This document shows positions 28,835 through 38,730 of a stretch of 64,000 nt of DNA, piece after piece. The notes beneath the pieces were generated by a model. It saw only the letters and a list, made by a program, of their open reading frames with translations, ran no database searches and was not told the origin of the DNA. The stretch covers positions 803,521-867,520 of the forward strand of contig NZ_JADNRL010000019.1 of NCBI RefSeq assembly GCF_015595025.1, in the 5' to 3' direction. This DNA is from Halomonas sp. KAO. GTDB taxonomy: Bacteria; Pseudomonadota; Gammaproteobacteria; Pseudomonadales; Halomonadaceae. The first letter of the stretch is position 1. Each line of letters begins with the position of its first letter. Made by a program: the position numbers and the translations under genes.

Positions 28835-29446
28835 TCACGCCTTATTTCCATCCTCGCTCTCACTCCCACGTCCACTGTCACCCCCATCTCCTAGAAGCCA
28901 GCCGACGAAGTCGGCCAGGCTGTCGAAGATCAGCGTATCGTTACCCGGAGCGGCCAGCTCGGTGTGTTGCTCAAGGGTGCGCTGACCCTTGCCAGTGCGA
29001 ACCAGAACGGGGCGACAGCCCATGGGGGCTCCGGCCTGCAGGTCGCGCAGGCTGTCTCCCACCATCCAGCTGCCTGCCAGGCCACGCAGCTGCAGGGCAT
29101 CGCGAATCTGCTCCAGTAGCCCGGGCAGCGGCTTGCGGCAGCAGCAGTGGTCATCGGGACCGTGAGGGCACCAGGCGATATGGGCAATCTCGCCACCGGC
29201 CTCGGTTACCCGGCGGCAAAGTTCCTCATGCATCTCTGCCAGGGTTTCCTCGGTGTAGTAACCACGAGAAATGCCCGACTGGTTGGTCGCCACGGCTACC
29301 GTCCAACCGGCCTGGCTCAGGCGTGCTATGGCTGCGATGGCGCTGGGGTAGGGAATCCACTCCGCCAGAGATTTCACATAGTCATCAGAGTCCTGGTTGA
29401 TCACGCCATCTCGGTCGAGGATCACCAGGCGATCACTGGTATGCAC
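28835..29446 (-). CDS. gmhB: D-glycero-beta-D-manno-heptose 1,7-bisphosphate 7-phosphatase
   Basis: GmhB removes the 7-phosphate in the pathway to ADP-heptose for the LPS inner core. The 203-residue HAD enzyme has motif I LDRDGVINQDSDDYVK, motif II ATNQSGISRGYY, the zinc site CPHGPDDHCCCRKP and motif IV MVGDSLRDLQAG. The start is a GTG with AAGGAAAC upstream. The C-terminus ends in an acidic, Gly/Ser-rich tail not needed for catalysis. Its pathway partners hldD and hldE lie 4 and 17 kb away. Confidence 0.95.
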   Translation of the reverse strand: MHTSDRLVILDRDGVINQDSDDYVKSLAEWIPYPSAIAAIARLSQAGWTVAVATNQSGISRGYYTEETLAEMHEELCRRVTEAGGEIAHIAWCPHGPDDHCCCRKPLPGLLEQIRDALQLRGLAGSWMVGDSLRDLQAGAPMGCRPVLVRTGKGQRTLEQHTELAAPGNDTLIFDSLADFVGWLLGDGGDSGRGSESEDGNKA

Positions 29447-29484
29447 GGCACCGTTTCCTTTTCGCTGGGTTGGTTGGCACGCAG

Positions 29485-29500
29485 TGTTTCACGTGAAACA
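29485..29500. other. parS site 4 (gmhB-glyS intergenic)
   Basis: TGTTTCACGTGAAACA, a perfect palindrome, 11 bases before a run of heptamer repeats. Confidence 0.93.
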
Positions 29501-29510
29501 TGGCCTGCCA

Positions 29511-29566
29511 AGGAGCAAGGAGCAAGGAGCAAGGAGCAAGGAGCAAGGAGCAAGGAGCAAGGAGCA
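29511..29566. repeat. Eight tandem copies of the heptamer AGGAGCA
   Basis: The unit AGGAGCA is repeated perfectly eight times (56 bp) in the gmhB-glyS gap, flanked by parS sites on both sides. Perfect short repeats of this kind are prone to slippage, so copy number may vary between strains. No gene covers it. Confidence 0.95.
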
Positions 29567-29618
29567 AGGGCGTGGGGGTGATTGGCTATTGTTTGGCGTT
29601 GCGTGGCTGGAACGGCGA

Positions 29619-29634
29619 TGTTCCACGTGAAACA
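29619..29634. other. parS-like site 5
   Basis: TGTTCCACGTGAAACA, one mismatch from the canonical 16-mer. Confidence 0.85.
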
Positions 29635-29654
29635 TCACCATGAATGGCAGCCCA

Positions 29655-29670
29655 TGTTCCATGTGAAACA
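29655..29670. other. parS-like site 6
   Basis: TGTTCCATGTGAAACA, two mismatches from the perfect palindrome; it lies 36 bases from site 5 measured start to start. Confidence 0.75.
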
Positions 29671-29685
29671 CCAGGGTGGCCAGAT

Positions 29686-29717
29686 ACAAAAAGGCCGGCA
29701 GTTGTTGCTGCCGGCCT
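29686..29717 (-). terminator. Rho-independent terminator of glyQS
   Basis: Minus-strand stem AGGCCGGCAG / CTGCCGGCCT with a 6-base loop runs into a TTTTT tract about 22-50 bases after the glyS stop. Confidence 0.9.
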
Positions 29718-29738
29718 CGATGGTGCTACGGGGGGCGG

Positions 29739-31805
29739 TTACTGCTGGAGCTGAGCGATATCGGCAACCTCGAGGAACAGTGCCCGCAGGCCGGCCAGCA
29801 GGGCGAGCCGGTTACAGCGCACCCCCTCATCATCGGCCATGACCATCACTTCATCGAAGAAGGTATCAACCGGCTCACGCAGGCCGGCCAGGACATCCAG
29901 CGCCTCCTGATAGCGCGCCTCAACGAGCAGTGGCGTGACCCTGTCTCGGTGACTGACCACCGCGTCGTGGAGCCTCTTCTCGGCGGCTTCCTGCAGCAGA
30001 GTGGCATCCACGGTGCTGCTCACCTCACTGCCCTGTTTGGCAAGGATATTGGAGACACGCTTGTTGGCAGCGGCGAGGGCGGCGGCCTCGTCGCGTCCGG
30101 TGAACGCCTCTACCGCGCGCAGGCGGCGGGCGAAATCCAGCGGACGAGTCACGGGGCGTGCCCGCACCGCCAGGTAAGCCTCGGTCGAGATGTCCTCACC
30201 CTGACCCCAGGCCCGGAAGCGGTCGAGCATGTAGGCAAGCACCTCATCCACAAGGTTCTCGGCGTACGGCAGCCCCTGGTGCTGGGCCGCGGCCAGCTCG
30301 AGCAGCTCACGGAGGTCGAGTTGCAGCTCCCCCTTGACCATGATGTTGAGCACACCGATGGCGGCGCGACGCAGCGCAAAGGGGTCCTTGGTACCGGTGG
30401 GGCGGGCGCCGATACCGAAGATGCCGGTCAGGGTGTCGAGGCGGTCGGCCAGGGCCAGGGCCTGGCCGGTCCGGCTCCGGGGAGTGGCATCGCTCGCGAA
30501 GCGGGGGAGGTACTGCTCCTCCATGGCCCGGGCCACCTCGGCGGGCTCACCATCCTGAGCGGCGTAGTAGCGACCCATGGTGCCCTGGAGCTCGGGAAAC
30601 TCGAGCACCATCTCGGTCACCAGGTCGCACTTGGCCAGTTCGGCGGCGCGGCGGGCATGGCTGACATCACCACCTAGCTGGCCGGCGATAAAGGCGGCCA
30701 CGGCGGCGGTACGGTGGGCCTTGTCGGCGAGGGTGCCGAGCTGCTTCTGGAATACAACGCCCGAGAGCTCGTCGATTCGAGAGGCCAGGGTGCGCCTGCG
30801 GTCGGTATCGTAGAAGAAGGCAGCATCGGCCAGGCGGGGGCGAATGACCTTCTCGTTGCCCTCGATGACGCGGTCGGGCTCACTGCTGTCGATATTGGCA
30901 ACGGTGATAAACAGCGGCTTCAGCTGGCCTTCGCTATCGAGCAGGTGGAAGTACTTCTGGTTCGCCTTCATCGAGGAGATCAGACACTCGGCCGGTACCT
31001 CAAGGAAGCGCTCGTCGAAGCTGCCGGTGAGGGCCACGGGCCACTCCACCAGGCCGCTGACTTCGACCAGCAGCGCCTCATCGATGACTGCGGTGGCCTC
31101 CTGCACCTCCGCTTCCGAAAGTACCTGCTCACGGATACGCTCGCGGCGTAGCTCGCGGTCGGCCAGAACCCACGCCTGTTCCAGGGTGGCGAGATAGTCA
31201 TCGGCGTGGGCCAGTTCGATGGGGTCGGGAGCATGAAAGCGATGGCCACGGGTCGTGCGGCCGGCCTCGAGGCCCAGTGCCTCGGCTTCGATGATCTCGT
31301 TGCCATAGAGCACGACCAGCCAGTGTGCCGGCCGGGAAAACTCCACCCGTGAGGCACCCCAGCGCATGTTCTTGGGTACCGGCAGGGCGGCGACGGCTTT
31401 CTTGAGGATGGCTGGCAGCAGGGCAGCGATACTCTCCCCCTGCTGTTGTTCGCGATACCCCAGCCAGGTGCCCTTGTCGGTTTCCAGGTGAATCAGCTCA
31501 TCCACGCTGACGCCGCAGGAGCGAGCGAAGCCTTCGGCGGCCTTGGAGGGCTGGCCATCCTTGAAGGCAGCGGCCAGTGCCGGGCCGCGCTTCTCCACCA
31601 CCCGGTCGGGCTGCTTGCCGGCCAGGGACTCGATCTGGACCGCCAGGCGACGCGGCGTGGCGTACGCACGTATTTCGCCATGCTCGACATCGGCATCGCT
31701 CAGGCCGCGGCGCAGCCCTTCGGCCAGGGCATCGGAGAGGGCGTCGATGGCGTTCGGAGGTAGTTCCTCGACGCCCAGTTCAACCAGTAGGGTGTTGGCA
31801 GCCAT
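29739..31805 (-). CDS. glyS: Glycyl-tRNA synthetase beta subunit
   Basis: GlyS is the large subunit of the bacterial alpha2-beta2 glycyl-tRNA synthetase and carries tRNA-recognition, HD-like and anticodon-binding regions. The 688-residue protein starts LLVELGVEELPPNAI, the family hallmark, with PKNMRWG, ALTGSFDERFLEVPAE and the C-terminal anticodon-binding segment typical of GlyS. The ATG at 31805 lies two bases after the glyQ stop, so the subunits are translationally coupled. A TTG six bases further upstream overlaps the glyQ stop and is less likely. Confidence 0.97.
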   Translation of the reverse strand: MAANTLLVELGVEELPPNAIDALSDALAEGLRRGLSDADVEHGEIRAYATPRRLAVQIESLAGKQPDRVVEKRGPALAAAFKDGQPSKAAEGFARSCGVSVDELIHLETDKGTWLGYREQQQGESIAALLPAILKKAVAALPVPKNMRWGASRVEFSRPAHWLVVLYGNEIIEAEALGLEAGRTTRGHRFHAPDPIELAHADDYLATLEQAWVLADRELRRERIREQVLSEAEVQEATAVIDEALLVEVSGLVEWPVALTGSFDERFLEVPAECLISSMKANQKYFHLLDSEGQLKPLFITVANIDSSEPDRVIEGNEKVIRPRLADAAFFYDTDRRRTLASRIDELSGVVFQKQLGTLADKAHRTAAVAAFIAGQLGGDVSHARRAAELAKCDLVTEMVLEFPELQGTMGRYYAAQDGEPAEVARAMEEQYLPRFASDATPRSRTGQALALADRLDTLTGIFGIGARPTGTKDPFALRRAAIGVLNIMVKGELQLDLRELLELAAAQHQGLPYAENLVDEVLAYMLDRFRAWGQGEDISTEAYLAVRARPVTRPLDFARRLRAVEAFTGRDEAAALAAANKRVSNILAKQGSEVSSTVDATLLQEAAEKRLHDAVVSHRDRVTPLLVEARYQEALDVLAGLREPVDTFFDEVMVMADDEGVRCNRLALLAGLRALFLEVADIAQLQQ

Positions 31806-31807
31806 GC

Positions 31808-32782
<975 letters not shown>

Positions 32783-32879
32783 TGGAAAAGCACCGTTGGC
32801 CATGAATTCACAGGGCTTCAAGTATACAATCACCGGAAGATCGGTTATAGGCGCACGCCCCGAACAGAGGAATCTCTCC

Positions 32880-33836
32880 ATGATCGTAGTGACAGGCGGG
32901 GCCGGCTTCATCGGCTCGAATCTGGTCAAGGCACTCAATCAGCGTGGCCATCAGGATGTGATGGTGGTCGACGACCTGAGCGACGGCACCAAGTTCGTCA
33001 ATCTGGCCGATTGCAGCCTGGGTGACTATCTGGACAAGGATGACTTCCGCCAGCGGGTAGAGGCCGAGTTGCGCGGAGAGTCTGCCAGGCTGCCGGAGAT
33101 CGAGGCGATCTTTCACGAGGGAGCCTGCTCCGATACCACCGAGTGGGATGGCCGCTTCATGCTCGATAACAACTTCGAGTACTCCAAGGTGCTGCTGCAC
33201 TTCTGTCAGCAGCGGGGGATTCCCTTCCTCTATGCCTCCTCGGCGGCCACCTACGGTGGCAGCGAGGTGTTTCAGGAGGCGCCGGAGCACGAGAAGCCGC
33301 TCAACGTCTATGGCTACTCCAAGCTGCTTTTCGACCAGTATGTGCGTATCCACCGGGATTCATTTCGCAGCCAGGTGGTGGGTTTCCGCTACTTCAACGT
33401 CTATGGTCCCCGAGAGCAGCACAAGGGCAAGATGGCCAGCGTGGCCTATCACCACCATACCCAGATCAGCGCCGGCCAGGACGTCAAGCTGTTCGGCGCC
33501 TGGGATGGCTTTGATGCCGGCATGCAGAGCCGCGACTTCGTCTACGTCGGGGATGTGGTGGATGTGAACCTGTGGTTCCTCGACAACCCCGAAGCGTCCG
33601 GCATCTTCAATCTGGGCACCGGTCGTGCCGAACCCTTCAAGGCGATCGGGAACGCGGTGATCGATTACTATGGTCATGGGGCCATCGAGTACATCGACTT
33701 TCCCGATGAGCTGAAGGGGCGCTATCAGAGCTATACCCGAGCCGATATCTCGCGGCTGCGCGAGGCCGGATACGATCGCGAATTTCGCACCGTGGCCGAG
33801 GGGGTACGCGAGTACCTGGAGTGGCTGAATGGCTGA
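32880..33836 (+). CDS. hldD: ADP-L-glycero-D-manno-heptose-6-epimerase
   Basis: HldD converts ADP-D,D-heptose to ADP-L,D-heptose, the donor for the LPS inner core. The 318-residue extended SDR has the NADP-binding [16 protein letters not shown], the [11 protein letters not shown] strand and the [11 protein letters not shown] catalytic pair. The start follows an AGAGGAA site. It overlaps the following waaF-type gene by 8 bases, so the two are coupled. Confidence 0.96.
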   Translation: MIVVTGGAGFIGSNLVKALNQRGHQDVMVVDDLSDGTKFVNLADCSLGDYLDKDDFRQRVEAELRGESARLPEIEAIFHEGACSDTTEWDGRFMLDNNFEYSKVLLHFCQQRGIPFLYASSAATYGGSEVFQEAPEHEKPLNVYGYSKLLFDQYVRIHRDSFRSQVVGFRYFNVYGPREQHKGKMASVAYHHHTQISAGQDVKLFGAWDGFDAGMQSRDFVYVGDVVDVNLWFLDNPEASGIFNLGTGRAEPFKAIGNAVIDYYGHGAIEYIDFPDELKGRYQSYTRADISRLREAGYDREFRTVAEGVREYLEWLNG

Positions 33837-34884
33837 ATCGGCTTCGCGGGGGGAGACAAGCGGCGAGCGTATCCTGGTGGTCGGCCCCTCCTGGGTCGGC
33901 GACATGGTGATGGCCCAGAGCCTGTTGATGACGCTGCGTGACCGCCACCCCGGCTGCACACTCGCCGTGATGGCGCCGGGCTGGTCGCTGCCGATCCTCG
34001 AGCGCATGCCCGAGGTGGATGAGACGATCGCCCTGGACGTGGCTCATGGCCAGTTCGGCTGGTCCGTACGCCGTGAGGCGGCTCGCGGGCTGCGGGGTCG
34101 TTTCGATCGAGCCATCGTGCTGCCGCGCTCCTGGAAATCGGCGCTGGTGCCTTTCCTGGCGGGTATCCCACGACGCGTCGGCTTCCATGGCGAGCAGCGC
34201 CTTGGTCTGCTCACCGAGCGTCGTCGTCTCGACAAGAGCGTGCTCGACCAGACCGTCAAGCGTTTTGTCTCCCTGGGGCTGTCCGCCGAGGAGGCGGCCA
34301 GGGGCAACTTCCCCATACCTCAGCCTCGGCTGATGGTGGACGCGGGTAATCAGGCCGCCCTGCGCGAGCGTCTGGGGCTTTCCGCGTCACCGGCCATCGG
34401 CATGATGCCGGGGGCCGAGTACGGCCCCGCCAAGCAGTGGCCGCTGGAGCACTTCCGCAGCCTGGCCGAGGCGCTGATAGCAGAGGGGGTCGAGGTGCGG
34501 GTGCTGGGAGGGCCCAAGGATGTCGAGGCGGGTGAGACGATCGTCGATGGGCTGATGGGTGCCCATAATCTGTGCGGCAAGACACGCCTCGCCGACGCCG
34601 TGGACCTGCTGGCCGACTGCGAGCAGGTGGTCACCAATGACTCGGGGCTGATGCATGTGGCGGCGGCGGTGGGCACTCGCGTCCAGGCGCTCTATGGCTC
34701 CTCGTCGCCGGCCTATACGCCGCCACTGACCGATAACGCCGAGATCCACTACCTGGCCGTTGAGTGCTCGCCCTGCTTCGAGCGTACCTGCCCACTGGGT
34801 CATACGCGCTGCCTGGTGGAGATGGCTCCCGAGCGAGTGCACCGGGCGATTCATGCGTGGCGTACCACCATCGCAAGGAGCTGA
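33829..34884 (+). CDS. waaF: Lipopolysaccharide heptosyltransferase II
   Basis: This GT9 enzyme adds the second heptose to the LPS inner core at the cytoplasmic face. The 351-residue protein begins [22 protein letters not shown], a WaaF signature. It also carries [15 protein letters not shown] (nucleotide-sugar site) and [15 protein letters not shown], the conserved D-S-G-x-x-H loop. A cysteine-containing stretch near the C-terminus ([14 protein letters not shown]) is also typical of WaaF. Coupling to hldD fits the pathway. Confidence 0.94.
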   Translation: MAESASRGETSGERILVVGPSWVGDMVMAQSLLMTLRDRHPGCTLAVMAPGWSLPILERMPEVDETIALDVAHGQFGWSVRREAARGLRGRFDRAIVLPRSWKSALVPFLAGIPRRVGFHGEQRLGLLTERRRLDKSVLDQTVKRFVSLGLSAEEAARGNFPIPQPRLMVDAGNQAALRERLGLSASPAIGMMPGAEYGPAKQWPLEHFRSLAEALIAEGVEVRVLGGPKDVEAGETIVDGLMGAHNLCGKTRLADAVDLLADCEQVVTNDSGLMHVAAAVGTRVQALYGSSSPAYTPPLTDNAEIHYLAVECSPCFERTCPLGHTRCLVEMAPERVHRAIHAWRTTIARS

Positions 34885-34891
34885 TGCGCGG

Positions 34892-36571
34892 TTAGTCCTT
34901 GCCGGAGTTTGCTTCATCTGCAGTATTGTCGAGCGCATCCAGAATCTGCCGGGAAGCGGCCTGCCCGCTCTTCTGCTGCCTGCCTTCAGGTATCAGGCCT
35001 TCCCATAAGCGCTGCTGCAGGGCGGTCTCTTCGTGCATGCGAGCCGCCAGGTCGGTCAGGCCATGCTGCTCCACCAGGGTCGGTTGCTCGGAGAGCAGGG
35101 AGACACCTAACCCAGCCCGGTGGCGCTCGATGGTATAGCCCATCGCCTCAAGTATGGTGGGGAAAAGATCGATAGAGGCGGCCTCGCGATGGGTCCGCTG
35201 GCCGGCCTCGATACCCTGGCCCAGCAACATGAAGGTGTTGTCCCGCTCGCCGGCGATGAGTTGCTCCCAGGCCGACACACGCATCGTCAGATGATCGCTG
35301 GCGAGCACGACCAGCGTATTCTCCAGCAGCCCTTCATTTTCGAGTCGGTCGATCAGGTCGAAGGCGAGCCAGGCCGAACACTCCACGGAGTAGAGGATAT
35401 CCTCGCCGTCGAACTCGCCCTGACGCTTTCGACAGGCCCGCGCCGGATAGCCTCTGGGCGCATGGGCGGTGAGACTCAGATTGACCACCCCCCAGGGGCC
35501 GGCATCTTCCGCCTCCAGGCGGCGAATCTCGTTGATGGTAAAGTCATACAGATTGTCGTCGTAGAGTCCCCAGTCGTTGACATAATCGGGCTCGACGAGA
35601 CGAGGCTCGAGACTGGCTCGTCCCATCACCCTGTCGAAGCCATGATCCTCGTAGAAGATTCCCTTGCCGGCGAACTCGGTACTGGCGCCGCCCAGGAAGC
35701 TGAGACGATAGCCCTGTTCATCCAGCAGGTCGCCCAGGCAGCGAATACCGGGAACCACGCGGCCCAGAGGCTCGAACTGGTTGTCGTGGAGCAGGCCCGC
35801 GGGCATCAGCGGGGTGCCACACTGGCTAGCGATCATGCCGGCCATGGTCCAGCCGGTGTTCTCCAGCTGGCGTATGCCCTCGAAGACATGACCGCGTCGG
35901 CCCAGGGCATCGAGGAAGGCGTAGGCATCCCCGAAGCGCTGGCGGTCGGCATAGGTGCGCTCCATGCTTTCCAGGTAGAGCAGCAGCAGGTTGGGTGGGC
36001 TCTCCGGCGCCTGCTGGATCGTCGGAGCCACATAGCGACGATCCAGCCAGGCACCGTCATCGGTGACGATGGCCGCACTGCGTTGCCCCATGCTGTAGAA
36101 GAGCGGATTGGTGGCGATCAGTACCAGTGCCAGCAGGCGGTCGACGAGGCGCCAGCGATGGTCACGGCGCACCAGCCAGGTATAGGCAGCGAGCAGGGCC
36201 AGCATCGCCAGGGTATAGAGTGCCGCCGCCAGCAGGCGGCTGCTGCCTCCATGCTCGGCGATCCCGGCCTGGAGGTGGAAGAAGATCGCCCCGATCTCGA
36301 CGATGCCGAAGCTTTCGGCCAGGTAGACGTAGACGCCCCACAGGCAAAGGGGCACCAGCGACCAGGGCCAGATCTGCCGGGGCGGGCGTGGCGTGGCCGG
36401 CCTTCCCCAGCGCAGCAGCCAGCCAAGGCCCAGCCAGAGGCCGGTGATGGGGATCAGGCTCCAGAGTGGCAGCACGGCCACGGTGGCGATGGCATAGCCA
36501 AGGCAGACCCCGATGACGAGCAGGGACCACCAGCGAGAATGTTTGAGCCAGTTCGGGTTTGCGAGTTGCAT
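34892..36571 (-). CDS. OpgB-like phosphoglycerol transferase (membrane sulfatase-fold)
   Basis: The 559-residue protein has about five membrane helices in the first 160 residues and then a periplasmic alkaline-phosphatase/sulfatase-type domain. It resembles OpgB (MdoB): NLLLLYLESMERTYADR around residue 200, with a metal-binding glutamate. GWTMAGMIASQCGTPL carries the likely nucleophile Thr near 242, and YVNDWGLYDDNLYD and VVLASDHLTM hold further metal ligands. OpgB transfers phosphoglycerol from phosphatidylglycerol to periplasmic glucans. In this LPS locus the acceptor could be a glucan or the LPS itself. It converges with waaF (7 bases between stops). The family call is firm; the acceptor is not known. 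Confidence 0.8.
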   Translation of the reverse strand: MQLANPNWLKHSRWWSLLVIGVCLGYAIATVAVLPLWSLIPITGLWLGLGWLLRWGRPATPRPPRQIWPWSLVPLCLWGVYVYLAESFGIVEIGAIFFHLQAGIAEHGGSSRLLAAALYTLAMLALLAAYTWLVRRDHRWRLVDRLLALVLIATNPLFYSMGQRSAAIVTDDGAWLDRRYVAPTIQQAPESPPNLLLLYLESMERTYADRQRFGDAYAFLDALGRRGHVFEGIRQLENTGWTMAGMIASQCGTPLMPAGLLHDNQFEPLGRVVPGIRCLGDLLDEQGYRLSFLGGASTEFAGKGIFYEDHGFDRVMGRASLEPRLVEPDYVNDWGLYDDNLYDFTINEIRRLEAEDAGPWGVVNLSLTAHAPRGYPARACRKRQGEFDGEDILYSVECSAWLAFDLIDRLENEGLLENTLVVLASDHLTMRVSAWEQLIAGERDNTFMLLGQGIEAGQRTHREAASIDLFPTILEAMGYTIERHRAGLGVSLLSEQPTLVEQHGLTDLAARMHEETALQQRLWEGLIPEGRQQKSGQAASRQILDALDNTADEANSGKD

Positions 36572-36626
36572 GAGTCTCTTCGATAGGGATCGGGTGGCGG
36601 CCTTTCAGCTGCATCCATGGACCCTG

Positions 36627-36713
36627 TCAGGAAGACTGGTGGAGCGCGTAGGCCTTCATGTACTTCCAGAATACGCCATTGGCGTTGGAGAAGGCGATAA
36701 CAAAGCCCGTGTC
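36627..36713 (-). pseudogene. C-terminal fragment of an LPS-core family 2 glycosyltransferase
   Basis: Minus-strand translation ends in VIAFSNANGVFWKYMKAYAL and a stop, closely matching the C-terminus of the intact GT2 gene at 41917-42666 (VIAVANANGVFWKYMKRRV). Nothing upstream of about base 36713 continues the homology, so only the last 28 codons or so remain. The fragment is G+C-rich like the core genes and marks where an older gene was cut by recombination. Confidence 0.75.
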
Positions 36714-36998
36714 AGTTCTGGGGGCGTCATTTTGGTCCGGCATGCATTTGATCCTACCCAGCACTGGTGGAGCAAGATCATGGGGCCTGAATGAACGCAG
36801 AGTCGACAGATTTCTTGACAACTACCGGGATCTTCCGATTTTTTGGCCAGAGACAAAAGTTGTGCGCTACTGGATGATAAGAAAAATGCTGGCGTCAGCT
36901 TCTCGGATTCAGGATAGAGCTTGCTTCGATCATCAAGTAGAATTCGCTGGAAAAAATAGCATCGATCATTAGCTGTCAGTGCTGCATTTGATGGGGAG
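36714..36998. other. Unassigned segment between the GT2 fragment and the IS remnant
   Basis: Base composition drops towards AT-rich from here. A plus-strand frame is open to 36972 (for example LDNYRDLPIFWPETKVVRYWM in two parts around 36820-36900), but its start lies inside the GT2 fragment and I recognise no family. It may be another gene scrap. No promoter or RNA structure stands out. Confidence 0.3.
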
Positions 36999-37824
36999 TG
37001 TAGGGTCCCGGATGATCAAATTATTTTTTGCTAGCCGCGAGGGAGCTTCTTCAGCAATTCATCCGGGAGCAGGTTCATGGACATCAAGCTGCATAAACAA
37101 GCGGCGACGACACCGAAGATTCGTGCCAAGATCCAGGCAGCACCCTCCAGCATCACGGATAGCGAGCTGGCCCGTCAGTGTGGTGTTGTCACCGTGACCA
37201 TTCGGCGCTGGCGTTATCGTGATAATGTCTATGATCGACCCTACACGCGTCACAACCTCCTGGCTACGCTCACGTCCGAGCAAGAGGAGGTGCTGATCAC
37301 GGCTCGTGAGTTCCTGTGCCTCGGCCTGGATGACCATCTCGTCGTTGCGTGTGAGTTCCTGAATCCCCGCTTGTCACGCTCTGCCCTGCATCGCATGCTC
37401 AAGCGGCATGAAGTGCCGACGCTGGTGGAACTGGCTTGGCAGGCCGCCGGTGACGACGAGAAACCCAAGTCTTTCACCGGTCGCTTCACGCGGGCAGGCG
37501 AACGCAAGCCCAGCGGTCGCCATTCCTTCGATCAGTAGTGTCAGGTCTATGGTATCGAGCACTGGCTAATCAAGCCGGGACGGCCGCAGATGAATGGCAT
37601 GGTGGAGCGCTTCAACGAACGGGTTAGCGACGTGCTCTCGACCCGGTGCTATGTCTCAAGCGAGGACTTGGAAGAGACACTCAAGTGCTACGCTTGGCTG
37701 TACAATCAACATATCCCGCAGAAGGCACTGTACCATCAGTCACCGATCGCAGCGATTAAAGAATAGCAGGACAAACGTTCTGAGTTATTTACCAAACGGG
37801 TAGTTAGTCATACGGGACCCGACA
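36999..37824 (+). mobile_element. Defective IS481-like insertion sequence
   Basis: Terminal inverted repeats are visible: TGTAGGGTCCCGGATGA at the left end and, on the opposite strand, TGTCGGGTCCCGTATGA at the right end (15 of 17 identical). The 826-bp interval holds one transposase reading frame that is internally deleted. No clear target-site duplication flanks it. The family is assigned from the helix-turn-helix and integrase-core sequence and from TG-starting ends; it is not verified against a database. Confidence 0.75.
37077..37766 (+). pseudogene. Transposase (IS481-like), internally deleted and interrupted
   Basis: Residues 1-139 give an N-terminal helix-turn-helix region (LHKQAATTPKIRAKIQ, SELARQCGVVTVTIRRW). 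Then the frame jumps from EKPKS straight into the late integrase core (FTGRFTRAGERKPSGRHSFDQ in intact relatives follows the TDNG motif). The first two catalytic aspartates of the DDE triad are missing. An in-frame TAG (37536-37538) interrupts it. The same frame then continues with GIEHWLIKPGRPQMNGMVERFNERV, containing the final catalytic glutamate, to a stop at 37766. It cannot make an active transposase. Confidence 0.82.
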
Positions 37825-37858
37825 TTCTTCCTGTTTTTACGAATAGAGGCCAAGTTCC

Positions 37859-38719
37859 ATGTTTTTTAAGAAGGTGCAAAAGAGAAATATTTATAAAATC
37901 GGAGCACTTGTAGAGAGAGAGGTGGCTAAAAAACAGTGCCAGGTTGATGCGAGAAAGCTGAAGAAGCTAACTCAAGAAAAGCGTATTGTAAATGGTGAGA
38001 TAGTTGTAAGCTTGACGACTTACTCAAAAAGAATCCATGACGTGTATTTGGTTCTTGAAACTATTTCTCAGCAAACTGTTTTGCCTAACAGAGTTATTCT
38101 ATGGCTTGCAGAAGATGAATTTGACTTTAATGACTTGCCAATATCAATCACATCAAGGGTGAGTTTTGGACTTGAGGTTAGGTTTTGTTCAGATATTAGA
38201 AGTTACAAGAAGATAATTCCTACGATAGAAAGTTTTCCAAATAGTGTGATTATTACTTTAGACGATGATGTTTTATACCCTAGAGATACTATTGAAATCT
38301 TGTTGAGAAGTCATAAAAAAAATCCAAACGCTATAATAGGAAATAGAGCACATGAGATTACTTATAAGAAAGGTAAAATAAGGCCTTATAGGAAGTGGGC
38401 GAAAGAAACCAATGATAATAATGGTAATATATTTTTAACAGGCAGCGGAGCAATATTATATCCTCCGGGATCCTTGTATAAAGATGTGGCAAAGAAAGAA
38501 ATATTCACTGATATTTGCCCTTATGCAGATGATGTGTGGTTGTTTTTCATGGCAAAATTAAATGGAACTGAGATTATAAATGTACAAGGTAGGGATTTCA
38601 AAGATTTCATCGAAATATCGAATAGCTATGTTGTGGGTTTGAATAAATTAAACGTGGACAGGGGGTATAATGACAAGCAAATAGCTAATGTGATGAGTTT
38701 TTATAATATTGAGTTGTGA
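37859..38719 (+). CDS. Putative glycosyltransferase (low G+C)
   Basis: The 286-residue protein is probably cytosolic and contains GT-A-like features: IVVSLTTYSKRIHDVYLVLETI at about residue 48, TVLPNRVILWLAEDEF, and an acidic metal-binding motif VIITLDDDVLYPRD near residue 140. FLTGSGAILYPP and CPYADDVWLFFMA follow. Similar short proteins occur in capsule and O-antigen loci. Codon use is strongly AT-biased (AAA, ATA, TTT dominate) against a G+C-rich host, a sign of recent transfer. The start has only a weak site (GAGGCC). The next gene begins 11 bases after its stop. Confidence 0.65.
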   Translation: MFFKKVQKRNIYKIGALVEREVAKKQCQVDARKLKKLTQEKRIVNGEIVVSLTTYSKRIHDVYLVLETISQQTVLPNRVILWLAEDEFDFNDLPISITSRVSFGLEVRFCSDIRSYKKIIPTIESFPNSVIITLDDDVLYPRDTIEILLRSHKKNPNAIIGNRAHEITYKKGKIRPYRKWAKETNDNNGNIFLTGSGAILYPPGSLYKDVAKKEIFTDICPYADDVWLFFMAKLNGTEIINVQGRDFKDFIEISNSYVVGLNKLNVDRGYNDKQIANVMSFYNIEL

Positions 38720-38730
38720 TGGAGGCGTAA

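Noticed and set aside
29511-29566. CRISPR-like regular repeats
   Set aside because: The units are seven bases long with no spacers, so this is a simple tandem repeat.
29489-29689. A minus-strand frame encoding repeated CSLLLAP units
   Set aside because: It arises from the AGGAGCA array and parS sites; no start site or conservation supports translation.
36658-36972. A 104-codon plus-strand frame next to the IS remnant
   Set aside because: Its first third is antisense to the GT2 fragment and I recognise nothing in the rest; treated as unassigned sequence.
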